DNA from: Candidatus Saccharibacteria bacterium UBA6209
Lineage (GTDB): Bacteria; Patescibacteriota; Saccharimonadia; Saccharimonadales; Saccharimonadaceae
Direction: 5' to 3'
Assembly (NCBI GenBank): GCA_002421965.1
Contig: DISN01000015.1
Span: forward strand, 1-14,627
DNA length: 14,627 bases
Within the stretch, counting starts at the first letter, position 1, and each line of letters opens with the position of its first letter. This document shows positions 7,632-14,627 of this stretch, in pieces. The position numbers were made by a program, and so were the translations under genes. Under the pieces are notes generated by a model. That model made no database searches. It had not been told where the DNA came from and saw only the letters and a list, made by a program, of their open reading frames with translations.

Positions 7632-8471
7632 ATGACTTCACTAATACTCACCCTAGTTATTGCATGCTCAATCATCGGATTGGCAGTATTGATATTTTTT
7701 GTACTATCAAGGTCGAAATCAAGTTCAAATGCCAACGCAGCTAATCATAATAATGACGACATCAAGCAACAGGGAGCAGCGACTAAGCCAGTGCCTGGTC
7801 CGCTAGCCACACAACAGCAAAGCCAAAATAGTGGACGGTCGGGCAGGGGAGCAAGCTCATCCAATATCCACAAAACCCTAATATCTGACGTTGCTCACCG
7901 CGAGTCACTATCTCCAAGCAGTGGACACAGGGGACTGCAGGGAAGCGCCCAGGACATTAACATCAAGTTTCGAGGGCTAATTCTCTATTCCGGATACAAC
8001 ACCACCTACACCGAGATTGACGAAGTCATCGTGTCGCCTTACGGCATATTCTGCATCGAATACAAAGACCATCTGGGCGATATATTCGGCAACAAGCAAA
8101 ATAAGTACTGGGTACAACACAAACCCAATAGAGAGTCATCGCAGCTGTTCAATCCCGCCAGACAAAACCACAAACACGTCAAAGCACTTGAACAGCTACT
8201 CGGCAACCGAATCCATGGCTACATACACAACGCGGTCATATTTACTAACGCTAACTCGATCAGCTCTGACAGTAAGCAGGTATTTTGCGGCCTAGACAAG
8301 TTCAATGCATTTCTACAGAGACATACAAAAATGATCTACAGCATAGACGAATACACCGAAATCTGTAAGATACTCGTCTCAGAGTCCGCCAGCAGCCCAC
8401 GCAAGGCCACGCGACACGTAAATGAGGCACGTGCCTATAAAAACAACGCCAACAGAGCGCCAATCAACTAG
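7632..8471 (+). CDS. Membrane-anchored NERD-domain protein
   Basis: The 279-residue protein has a transmembrane helix at residues 4-25, a polar Asn/Gln/Ser-rich linker (26-110) and a NERD (nuclease-related) domain at about 112-230. NERD domains belong to the PD-(D/E)XK nuclease fold. The expected pattern is visible: EID with Asp130, then IEYK with Glu143 and Lys145, and the later NPxxQ motif (FNPARQNHKH, 173-182). The catalytic residues appear intact, but few NERD proteins have been tested and activity is not proven. The gene begins 10 nt after the ATPase gene with AGAAGG ideally placed before ATG, so the two are very likely co-transcribed. One helix near the N terminus plus a cytoplasmic domain would place it beside the ATPase at the membrane. 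The stop is TAG. Confidence 0.85.
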   Translation: MTSLILTLVIACSIIGLAVLIFFVLSRSKSSSNANAANHNNDDIKQQGAATKPVPGPLATQQQSQNSGRSGRGASSSNIHKTLISDVAHRESLSPSSGHRGLQGSAQDINIKFRGLILYSGYNTTYTEIDEVIVSPYGIFCIEYKDHLGDIFGNKQNKYWVQHKPNRESSQLFNPARQNHKHVKALEQLLGNRIHGYIHNAVIFTNANSISSDSKQVFCGLDKFNAFLQRHTKMIYSIDEYTEICKILVSESASSPRKATRHVNEARAYKNNANRAPIN

Positions 8472-8496
8472 ACTAGGCCAATAGGCGGGACAAGCT

Positions 8497-8874
8497 CTAC
8501 TTCTCTCTGTGTTGCCCCGATTCGTCCTGTCCCTCGCGACTATTATATGATAGCCCATCAGGCATCGAAGATGCTACTTCTTCTGACACAACCTGCTTGT
8601 TGTGTCTAAACGGAGCCTTATTCCATACCCAAAAATCTGATTTATTATCCCTAGGCTTAGTGGCTTCTTCATCATCACCCCTTGTATACTCAGCATCAAT
8701 GACATCTCGAATCATCTCCTTCATCTCTCTCACGTCATTTGTCATGCCCCATATCTTAAAAAATAAGATTACTGATAATATCCAGCCCACTATAGCTATA
8801 GTAAAAAGTAGCGCTGAAACCCCGGATCCAATGCCAATTATATTAATTATAGTATCCATTACTGATGGCTCCAT
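8497..8874 (-). CDS. Small single-pass membrane protein
   Basis: A 125-residue protein of unknown function. Hydrophobic residues 8-42 form one long or two short membrane segments. They are followed by a charged, probably helical stretch (KIWGMTNDVREMKEMIRDVI, 40-59) and a polar acidic tail that looks disordered. It has its own promoter and AGGA 9 nt before the ATG, which support a real gene. It converges on the NERD gene with 25 nt between the stops and no obvious terminator. A second ATG at codon 6 is possible. I recognise no family. Confidence 0.65.
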   Translation of the reverse strand: MEPSVMDTIINIIGIGSGVSALLFTIAIVGWILSVILFFKIWGMTNDVREMKEMIRDVIDAEYTRGDDEEATKPRDNKSDFWVWNKAPFRHNKQVVSEEVASSMPDGLSYNSREGQDESGQHREK

Positions 8875-8899
8875 ATCAATTCATCCTTTCTTTTTCTTA

Positions 8900-8928
8900 A
8901 ATATAACAGCAGCTTAACATATAATCAA
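8900..8928 (-). promoter_or_regulatory. Promoter of the small membrane protein gene
   Basis: On the minus strand, TTGATT (8928-8923), a 17-nt spacer and TATATT (8905-8900) would start RNA near 8893, about 19 nt before the ATG at 8874. A second possible extended -10 (TGG then TATGAT) lies near 8941 on the same strand. Confidence 0.55.
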
Positions 8929-8983
8929 ACTTTCGATCATACCAGCAGGGCATACGCACGACTAGCGGTATTCAAAAAAACAA

Positions 8984-9283
8984 CTATACTACTTGCTTTA
9001 TGATTTTTATTAGACTAATAGGCGCTAGTTCTCTTTTTGTTCTTTTTTTGCACAAGATTGCATAGACCAAGCTAGTCATCGCGACCATGCACACAAGGTC
9101 CATAAACGAGCTTAAACGCATAATCAAGACGGCTAAAAACAAGGCAGCGATACAGAATAAATTTAAAAACGGGCGACACAAGGGAATAACATTAGAAGTA
9201 AACCACACAGGGCACAATCCACAAAAACATCTGCGAGATAGAGGTATAGTTATCGTCTTTTGAATATATATCTTACGTCGCAC
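8984..9283 (-). CDS. Putative small cysteine-rich membrane protein
   Basis: A 99-residue product with membrane segments at about 39-55 and 60-78, then a basic cluster KKRTKRE (79-85). The N-terminal part is basic and holds CFCGLC at residues 19-24. The start is GTG at 9283, preceded by AAAAGG at 6-nt spacing. No family was recognised. It lies upstream of, and in the same direction as, the 8497-8874 gene but is separated from it by 109 nt with a promoter. The 4 kb of surrounding genes are all on other transcripts. It is supported only by the ribosome binding site and hydrophobic pattern, so a spurious ORF remains possible. Confidence 0.45.
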   Translation of the reverse strand: MRRKIYIQKTITIPLSRRCFCGLCPVWFTSNVIPLCRPFLNLFCIAALFLAVLIMRLSSFMDLVCMVAMTSLVYAILCKKRTKRELAPISLIKIIKQVV

Positions 9284-9402
9284 AATGTACCTTTTACGTC
9301 ACATAAGTATGCCTTAGCAGACGAACTAGCAGTCGCTGGATTAAGTGCCAAGTACTGTCCGGATACCATCTGCCTGGGAAGTGCTCGGGTATAATAGCCG
9401 CA
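9284..9402. other. Divergent intergenic region with leaderless-type promoter
   Basis: This stretch separates the leftward small gene from the rightward ORF at 9403. A perfect TATAAT (9390-9395) ends 7 nt before the ATG at 9403, the arrangement expected for a leaderless mRNA. No good -35 box is visible for it. No clear promoter for the leftward gene was found. A weak plus-strand frame starting at TTG 9260 runs to TAA at about 9393, but it overlaps the minus-strand gene and was not called. Confidence 0.45.
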
Positions 9403-9660
9403 ATGACCAATAACCGTGACGAACAAAAAACGTTAGATTCATGCACACTCTGCAGTAAGAGCTACCCAAAGCCATCAACTAAGTCGAACGTGTTGTATTT
9501 TTTGACATACTTTGCCATGTAGTTTTCCACAACATTATTCTTACATTTGACTTTTATTGTTTTTTATTCCCCTGCTCTACTTTTTGCCTACTTATTCGAT
9601 ATTTTGACTTTTCCCTATTTGTGTATGGTAGTATGTTTTTTTACAAAAGAACAAAAATAG
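9403..9660 (+). pseudogene. Small zinc-knuckle membrane ORF split by one TAG
   Basis: From ATG 9403 the frame reads 39 codons to TAG (9520-9522), then stays open for 45 more codons to a second TAG (9658-9660). The first part is polar with one CxxC (DSCTLCSKSYPKP), like half a zinc ribbon, and turns hydrophobic just before the stop. The second part continues the same character: a long hydrophobic run with FYSPALLFAYLFDIL and CMVVCFF, ending in a charged KEQK. Read through, it is an 85-residue protein with an N-terminal CxxC and about two membrane helices. Nonsense mutation, sequence error, a genuine 39-residue gene or TAG readthrough are all possible. TAG ends many genes here, so readthrough is least likely. 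T-rich DNA can mimic hydrophobic coding. Confidence 0.45.
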
Positions 9661-9688
9661 AACAAAGTAACAAAGGGCACCCTACTAC

Positions 9689-10618
9689 CTACTTGTAGAA
9701 TATTCGCTGGTCCACCCTAGCATCGATATACGACGGCGTAATACCCTGCTCGTCCAGCCACCCTATTGCCTTAAGTGCTCTATTGGTCTGCTCGTCCACT
9801 CCCCTATCTACAGTCATCCTAACTACAAAATCACGCCCCTCAAGGCCAAAATCGACCTGACGTACGGTATTTTCTGGCAGAATAACCTTACTAACTGTGG
9901 CGCCACTATCTTCAAATTTCGCAGATACCTGACCCAAGAAGCTCAAAAAACTACGATTAACGACAACCTGACCAGGCTCAGCCTGAACGCCGCTCTGATC
10001 ATCAACTGCAGTTACTGGATCGTCAAAATGGTTCTGAACGAAAGTTACACCCTGACCGTCGACATAATACTTACTACCACCAGAAGTCCACTCCAGAACA
10101 GGTTGCCTAAATGAAATCCGCAAGTTACTAGTCGCAATTTCATCACCAGAGACCACCTCGACAGATTGCACCTCCGGGGCTTTCTCTAGAAAGTAGGCGT
10201 GAAGATTGTCGTAATTTACCATAAAACGCAGTCTCTCAAGTGGGCGTTCTGCGGTATAGTCTAGGAATACTTGAGAATATCGCTTTTGGATATCCTGACT
10301 ATCGCGGACACCGCCATCAGGCGTCTCAACAACAACCGATGCCGACAGCTGGCCAAGTAGTCCACCAAAAATCAGTATCAATCCAAACGAAGAAAACAAG
10401 CCAGTCAACACCTTTCGACGCTTGTGCCTAAGTACATGCAAGCCCTGCCGATCGCTCTCTTCGATATTTGGCCTGTTGGTTATATTTCGGCTACGCCTAA
10501 AAGCCTGCGATGTCGCGGTAGGTGCCTCAATATCACCTGGACTACCTGACTGCCTGCGACTAGCCGCCATCTCTCGACGAGTTGGCTCAGAAGACTTCTT
10601 ACCACCAAATAGACTCAT
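9689..10618 (-). CDS. ftsQ: Cell division protein FtsQ/DivIB
   Basis: FtsQ links the cytoplasmic and outer parts of the divisome. The 309-residue protein has a long basic, Ser-rich cytoplasmic tail (1-68), one transmembrane helix (about 69-90) and an extracytoplasmic region. That region holds a diverged POTRA-like segment (about 98-170), then the FtsQ core with KYYVDGQGVTF at 183-193 and the C-terminal signature PSYIDARVDQRIFYK. It is the last gene of the minus-strand cluster. Its ATG overlaps the murG stop by 1 nt (TAATG), with AAGGAGG 10 nt upstream inside murG, so translation is coupled. No ftsA or ftsZ follows. The stop is TAG, with no clear terminator before the convergent ORF at 9403-9660. 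Confidence 0.85.
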   Translation of the reverse strand: MSLFGGKKSSEPTRREMAASRRQSGSPGDIEAPTATSQAFRRSRNITNRPNIEESDRQGLHVLRHKRRKVLTGLFSSFGLILIFGGLLGQLSASVVVETPDGGVRDSQDIQKRYSQVFLDYTAERPLERLRFMVNYDNLHAYFLEKAPEVQSVEVVSGDEIATSNLRISFRQPVLEWTSGGSKYYVDGQGVTFVQNHFDDPVTAVDDQSGVQAEPGQVVVNRSFLSFLGQVSAKFEDSGATVSKVILPENTVRQVDFGLEGRDFVVRMTVDRGVDEQTNRALKAIGWLDEQGITPSYIDARVDQRIFYK

Positions 10619-11772
10619 TAATCCCTAGCCTCCTTGGCCGCACTCAAAACTAGCTCTGCCATCTCTTTGGCTGCGTCAGGTCGAGCAAACTTACCAAAAT
10701 TCTTACCTAGCTCACTTAATATCTTCGGAGCACTCAATAGGTCCTTAATTTTTCGTGCTAGAGCACCCTGGCTAGCCAACTCGTCCTCTTTCATAATAAT
10801 TGCCGCAAAGTTGTCCTGGTACACCTTGGCATTTTTTAGCTGATGACCGGCAGTCAGCATACCGTTGGGTATGATAATCGTTGGCTTGTTTAGGGCAGCC
10901 AGCTCCAACAGGGTAGTAGCTCCTGCCCTAGCCACCACGATATCAGCTGCCGCCAAAACCATTGCCATATTTTCACTAATAAACGGCTCGAGCCGCCAGC
11001 CCTTCATTGGCCTAGTTTTAGAGGCGATATCGTCATAAGATCCCTGCCCGGATATCAAAAACACCGAAGTACACTGTAGCAGCTGCGTCCGGTCTCGAAC
11101 AACCGCCTCATTTATCCTGGTGGCACCAAGCCCGCCACCGGTAACAACTACCAGCGGGCGGTCCCTATCGAAGCCAAGTTCGTGTTTAAAAACCTTCTGC
11201 TGCTCTTTCGAGTAAACCTTAAAGTCCTCAGCAATCGGTATACCGACATAGACCGCTTTATCCTTAGGGTAATTGTAATACTTAAGCGGCGCACCGGTGC
11301 CAATTTTTACCGCAAACGGCGCCAGCAGGCGATTTGTTAGGCCCGGATGAGCATCGGAATCGTGGATGACCATCGGTATACGTAGCAACCTGGCCGCATA
11401 ACCTACTGGCAGGCAAACATAACCGCCCTTCATAAATACCACGTCAGGCCTTAGCTTAATTAACTTAAATACACTCTGGATAAATCCACCGCTGACTTTC
11501 ACAAGGTCAATGATATTCGGAAACAGTATCGATGGTCGCAGCATGTGGAACTTACCCAGACCATGGTATCTGCGAAGCTTACCTGAATATATCATATCAA
11601 TCGGGATTGATGGATCATATGCCTGAAATATCTTCTTCGCTGATGGTCCAAATTTTCGATCACACCAAAAAGACACCTCAGCATCAGGTACTGCTCGAAC
11701 AATCTCTCTACAAACCGCTACGACTGGCGTGACGTGTCCGCCCGATCCCCCGCCTACTGCTAGAACTTTCAT
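10618..11772 (-). CDS. murG: MurG N-acetylglucosaminyltransferase
   Basis: MurG adds GlcNAc from UDP-GlcNAc to lipid I, making lipid II on the inner face of the membrane. The 384-residue protein shows two Rossmann-type halves: the N-terminal GGGSGGH loop (7-13), the second-domain glycine loop GGGLGA (212-217), and the donor-binding block ARAGATTLLELA (281-292) followed by GHQLKNA (309-315). Two usual motifs differ. The common HEQN is HDSD at 137-140, and the common GGSQGA is GGGLGA. The start is firm because the family opens with this loop directly after ATG, and AAGGAG lies 9 nt upstream. That places the first 65 nt inside the end of ftsW. The gene is followed by ftsQ with a 1-nt overlap. 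The stop is TAA. Confidence 0.93.
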   Translation of the reverse strand: MKVLAVGGGSGGHVTPVVAVCREIVRAVPDAEVSFWCDRKFGPSAKKIFQAYDPSIPIDMIYSGKLRRYHGLGKFHMLRPSILFPNIIDLVKVSGGFIQSVFKLIKLRPDVVFMKGGYVCLPVGYAARLLRIPMVIHDSDAHPGLTNRLLAPFAVKIGTGAPLKYYNYPKDKAVYVGIPIAEDFKVYSKEQQKVFKHELGFDRDRPLVVVTGGGLGATRINEAVVRDRTQLLQCTSVFLISGQGSYDDIASKTRPMKGWRLEPFISENMAMVLAAADIVVARAGATTLLELAALNKPTIIIPNGMLTAGHQLKNAKVYQDNFAAIIMKEDELASQGALARKIKDLLSAPKILSELGKNFGKFARPDAAKEMAELVLSAAKEARD

Positions 11773-13003
11773 TCTGCAATGCTCCTTCCTCTATTGGTTT
11801 ATGCGACGTATATCTTGACAGCTGAAAGGCCAAACCAAGCGATGCCGCAATAAATAACATGCTTGTACCACCGTAGCTAAGTAGCGGCAGCGGGATACCC
11901 GTAAGAGGCGCAACACCGGTCATAGCCGCCACATTCAATATGACATGCGACCCCACCCAGCCAAATACGCCAACCACAAGCAGCCGTAAACCCATATCTG
12001 GCAATCTTGCCGCTACTCTTAAGAGTGACATTAACAGCAAAGTAAACAGCGCCAGTATTGCCACCAGGCCAAAGAAGCCGAATGTTTCGCCCATAATTGC
12101 AAAAATTGAGTCGTTTATCGCCTCTGGCAGGTAGCCTGTCGACTGCACACTCTTACCGATCCCCAGACCAAACAGACCGCCGGAGCCAATAGCAATACGT
12201 GCCTGAGCAATATGATAACTATTCTCGTCAACACTATTAGTGTTGCTATCGCCCTGGATAAAGGTCATAACTCGCTCCATTCGGTGCGGTGCAGAGATCA
12301 CAAAAACCAGCCCTGCCGCAACCAGCACTCCCGCCACCTTGCCGATAATTGACCATTTCATGCCAGAGGCAACTAGCATGGTCATCACAATCGCTAGCAG
12401 TGCAATGCCTGTACCTAGGTCCTTTTGCAGCACAACAACCGCAAATAAAGCAACACCCAGCGCTACCGCCAAAGGCATCAGTGTCTCTTGAATGTCATTA
12501 ATTTTACCCTGTTTAGCCCTTGTGCCCAGGAACCCAGAAACAAACAATAACGACCCGAGCTTTAGTAGCTCAGCCGGCTGAAAACTACCCAGACTACCCA
12601 GGTAAAACCACCTGTACGCACCATTGGTATCGCTAGCAATCTCCAGATTCAAAACAGCCCCCATAAATACCAGCAAGAAACACAGCGCTAGTCCGATAAC
12701 AAATATGTGCTTTGCGTGCTTTTCGGTAAATAATTTATATGGGATGATTGCACATGCCGCAAAAGCCACGATTGAGATTACCGCACTAATTAGCTGCTTG
12801 TTGAAAAAAAACGTATCACTATAAGAAGAGCCATAGGCATAATTCAGTAGATTTGCTCTTTGCGGCCCAATCGCATACATCACGATTAAACCTAGCAGTA
12901 GAAGCAGGCCGACAGCCAATATAATTTGGTATTTTGGACGGTGCCGCCTAATCGACGGACTCGCCGTCACCTCTAGCCCCACCGCTCTCTGGCTTCTACG
13001 CAA
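11708..13003 (-). CDS. ftsW: SEDS glycosyltransferase FtsW
   Basis: FtsW polymerises lipid II into septal glycan strands with its partner PBP. The 431-residue protein is polytopic, about ten helices. It has SEDS signatures: QPAELLKLGSLLF (142-154), KDLGTGIALL (194-203), and GYLPEAINDSIFAIMGE (290-306), where Asp298 matches the essential aspartate. TGIPLPLLSYGGTSML (368-383) completes the set. RodA is the alternative, but the mraY-murG context favours FtsW. The start is TTG at 13003, supported by a perfect AGGAGG 5 nt upstream; it overlaps the mraY end by 8 nt. The last 21 residues (Ser/Arg-rich) are encoded within the murG start region, a 65-nt overlap. The stop is TAG. Confidence 0.93.
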   Translation of the reverse strand: MRRSQRAVGLEVTASPSIRRHRPKYQIILAVGLLLLLGLIVMYAIGPQRANLLNYAYGSSYSDTFFFNKQLISAVISIVAFAACAIIPYKLFTEKHAKHIFVIGLALCFLLVFMGAVLNLEIASDTNGAYRWFYLGSLGSFQPAELLKLGSLLFVSGFLGTRAKQGKINDIQETLMPLAVALGVALFAVVVLQKDLGTGIALLAIVMTMLVASGMKWSIIGKVAGVLVAAGLVFVISAPHRMERVMTFIQGDSNTNSVDENSYHIAQARIAIGSGGLFGLGIGKSVQSTGYLPEAINDSIFAIMGETFGFFGLVAILALFTLLLMSLLRVAARLPDMGLRLLVVGVFGWVGSHVILNVAAMTGVAPLTGIPLPLLSYGGTSMLFIAASLGLAFQLSRYTSHKPIEEGALQNESSSSRRGIGRTRHASRSGL

Positions 13004-14027
13004 TGTGGCCTCCTGCTATAGCCAAAACAAATCCAGTAAATGCAACAACACAGCCAATCACCCAAAATCGCATAGTTACCTTGGTCTCTGGCCAGCCAAT
13101 CGCCTCTAAATGATGGTGCATTGGAGCAGATATAAATATTTTTTTCTTAAATATTTTTTTGCTAAGTATCTGGATCAGGCTAGATCCAGCCTCAAGCACA
13201 AAAACCAAGCCAATCACCGGCAAAAGCAATAGTGTATCGGTTAGCATTGCCACGACTCCGAGTGCCACGCCAAAGGCAAAGCTCCCGACATCACCCATAA
13301 AGAACCTGGCTGGATGAATATTAAACCACAAGTAGCTTAGTAGTGCACCAACCACCGTGAAGCAAAATCCCGCCATCATACTATTGCCCTGAAGTAGAGC
13401 TATCACGCCAAATGTGCTAAAGCTTATTGCCAACAGGCCTCCGGCCAAGCCATCCAGGCCATCAGATATATTAACTGCATTACCAGTAGCTACAACAGCA
13501 AAAGTAAACAGTGGCACTATTAACCAGCCAATCGCCACCTCACCGACAAATGGCACATGGAAGCTGTCGATACCCAGCTTTGTGTAAAAGAACCACCCCA
13601 AAACCACGCCGATCAGCGTAATCATCGTAAACTTCATACCAGAGCGAAGCCCGCCAACACCACCACCAAGACCTCGGACGTTTATAATGTCGTCAATCAA
13701 CCCAACTATACCTCCACCGACAAGAGCCGCCAACGGCAAATACGTCTCTGCTCTATCTAGGTTAAACAGTAAAGTAATGGCCGCAATCGAGAAAACACCA
13801 ATTATCCCCGCCATCGTCGGTATGTTGCGGCGAAACTTCGCAGCATGCAATTTCGTAAACACCTCGAGCTTCTTGCCGTCAGTACTAGTCGAGCGCTGCT
13901 GCTTCCAAAACTTATACCGGTAGGCAAAAAAGGTATAAATCGGCGTTAAAAACATCGCAAATAGAAACGCCCCGATACTTAGTAGAAAAACGTGAATTAA
14001 ATCTGCGGTCATTGATTCTAGTGTCAT
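12996..14027 (-). CDS. mraY: Phospho-MurNAc-pentapeptide transferase MraY
   Basis: MraY moves phospho-MurNAc-pentapeptide onto undecaprenyl phosphate, making lipid I. The 343-residue polytopic protein has the family motifs in order: IPTMAG (69-74), the aspartate pair in GLIDDIINV (Asp112, Asp113), NAVNISDGLDGLA (183-195), FMGDVGS (243-249) and PMHHHLEAIGW (302-312) with three histidines. All match the active-site pattern. The ATG has AAAGGA 7 nt upstream and lies 4 nt after the PBP stop. No murD lies between this gene and ftsW, unlike in E. coli, and murE/murF are not visible upstream in the window. The stop is TAG. Confidence 0.96.
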   Translation of the reverse strand: MTLESMTADLIHVFLLSIGAFLFAMFLTPIYTFFAYRYKFWKQQRSTSTDGKKLEVFTKLHAAKFRRNIPTMAGIIGVFSIAAITLLFNLDRAETYLPLAALVGGGIVGLIDDIINVRGLGGGVGGLRSGMKFTMITLIGVVLGWFFYTKLGIDSFHVPFVGEVAIGWLIVPLFTFAVVATGNAVNISDGLDGLAGGLLAISFSTFGVIALLQGNSMMAGFCFTVVGALLSYLWFNIHPARFFMGDVGSFAFGVALGVVAMLTDTLLLLPVIGLVFVLEAGSSLIQILSKKIFKKKIFISAPMHHHLEAIGWPETKVTMRFWVIGCVVAFTGFVLAIAGGHIA

Positions 14028-14031
14028 TACT

Positions 14032-14627
14032 TTATCCTTTCGGTGCTATCTTCATGTAATCGATCATCCAGTTAGAAATATCAGAAAAAATCGGTCCTGC
14101 GTGCTTGCCGCCTTCTAGGTTCAGACCCTTGCCTGGGGCCGCCACACGTACCATTATGACATACTCAGGCTCATCAGCGCCACCAAAGCCGATGTATGTT
14201 GCCACAGTCTCGCTAGCCGTGTATTCACCAGATCTACTGATTGTCTCGGCGGTACCAGTTTTGCCACCTATCCTATAGCCCTGCCTATCGCCGCTGCCCA
14301 GCCAGGTTGACCCACGCGCACCGGCCAGCAGGTCACGAATCTGGCCGGATGTAGCTTCGCTAACAGTTCGTCTTTCTGATTTATTTTGCTCAGCTTTAAC
14401 GGATCCATCATCAGCAACAGTCCCGGCGACAATCGTTGGTCGATAATACTCACCGCCGTTAACAATTGAGCAAAATGCCGTTGCCACCTGAATCATTGTC
14501 AAGTTCATACTCTGGCCATACGTCATCGCCGAATACTGAACCTCATTCCCCTCTGTGGTTTCTGGCGAATAAATAATTCCCTGCGCCTCACCGACCTCAA
14601 TACCCGTCTTCTCACCAAAGCCAAACT
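14032..14627 (-). CDS. ftsI: FtsI-like penicillin-binding protein, 3' part
   Basis: The C-terminal 197 residues of a class B penicillin-binding protein, which cross-links septal peptidoglycan. The frame is open to the right edge, so the start lies outside. It begins FGFGEKTGIEVGEAQG, continues with YGQSMNLTMIQVATAFCSIVNGG, typical of FtsI/PBP2 transpeptidase domains, and carries the third active-site motif KTGT (codons 14262 to 14251). The SxxK and SxN motifs would be beyond the edge. ATG at 14526 is an internal Met, not the start. It is the first visible gene of the cluster and ends 4 nt before mraY. Assignment to FtsI, not another class B PBP, rests on context. Confidence 0.9.
   Translation of the reverse strand, partial: FGFGEKTGIEVGEAQGIIYSPETTEGNEVQYSAMTYGQSMNLTMIQVATAFCSIVNGGEYYRPTIVAGTVADDGSVKAEQNKSERRTVSEATSGQIRDLLAGARGSTWLGSGDRQGYRIGGKTGTAETISRSGEYTASETVATYIGFGGADEPEYVIMVRVAAPGKGLNLEGGKHAGPIFSDISNWMIDYMKIAPKG

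Noticed and set aside
9260..9393. Plus-strand 44-codon frame from TTG, with a passable C-terminal sequence
   Set aside because: It has no ribosome binding site, overlaps the minus-strand small gene start and the TATAAT before 9403, and has no recognised family.
9627..9689. GGTAGTA (9627-9633) and TACTACC (9683-9689) as a terminator for ftsQ
   Set aside because: The loop would be about 49 nt and no proper U-tract follows the stem.
8872..9700. tRNA, CRISPR or attachment site in the gene-poor zone
   Set aside because: No cloverleaf, regularly spaced repeat or direct-repeat border was seen.
14268..14526. ATG at 14526 as the PBP start and a second frame inside it
   Set aside because: The true frame continues to the window edge with conserved PBP sequence, and the second frame is a shadow.
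1..14627. Recoded TGA as in some CPR groups
   Set aside because: All conserved genes are full length with TGA read as stop.

Overview
The window most likely comes from a Candidate Phyla Radiation bacterium, with Candidatus Saccharibacteria (TM7) as the best guess. This rests on gene content and family style and was not tested by any search. The signs are a short DprA without an N-terminal extension, a topoisomerase I ending in GRFGP repeats and a basic tail, a sigma-region-4 protein fused to winged-helix repeats, an isolated T4SS-type ATPase, and a compressed cell-wall/division cluster. All long genes stay open with TGA as stop and most end in TAG, so the genetic code looks standard. That argues against the CPR groups that recode TGA.

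Layout. Positions 1-100 hold a consensus sigma70 promoter reading leftward out of the window. The plus strand then carries dprA (102-977), a possible 45-codon ORF (962-1099), topA (1208-3577), a sigma-region-4/winged-helix regulator behind tandem promoters (3821-4873), a membrane-anchored VirD4/TraG-like ATPase (4937-7621) and a membrane-anchored NERD-domain protein (7632-8471). A zone of small genes follows. Two small membrane proteins lie on the minus strand (8497-8874 and 8984-9283). A plus-strand reading frame (9403-9660) has a zinc-knuckle-like start and a hydrophobic tail but is split by one in-frame TAG. From 9689 to the right edge the minus strand is one compact operon, transcribed ftsI (partial), mraY, ftsW, murG, ftsQ, with gaps or overlaps of +4, -8, -65 and -1 nt.

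How the genes work together. The minus-strand operon covers lipid I synthesis (MraY), lipid II synthesis (MurG), septal glycan polymerisation and cross-linking (FtsW and the FtsI-like PBP), and divisome assembly (FtsQ). The usual interspersed murD, murC, murB/ddl and downstream ftsA/ftsZ are absent here. The plus strand is dominated by DNA handling: recombination mediator, topoisomerase, DNA-binding regulator, DNA-pumping ATPase and nuclease-like protein. The least explained parts are the ATPase/NERD pair, the sigma4 plus four winged-helix protein, and the small-gene zone at 8.5-9.7 kb. No CRISPR array, rRNA, tRNA or insertion sequence was recognised.
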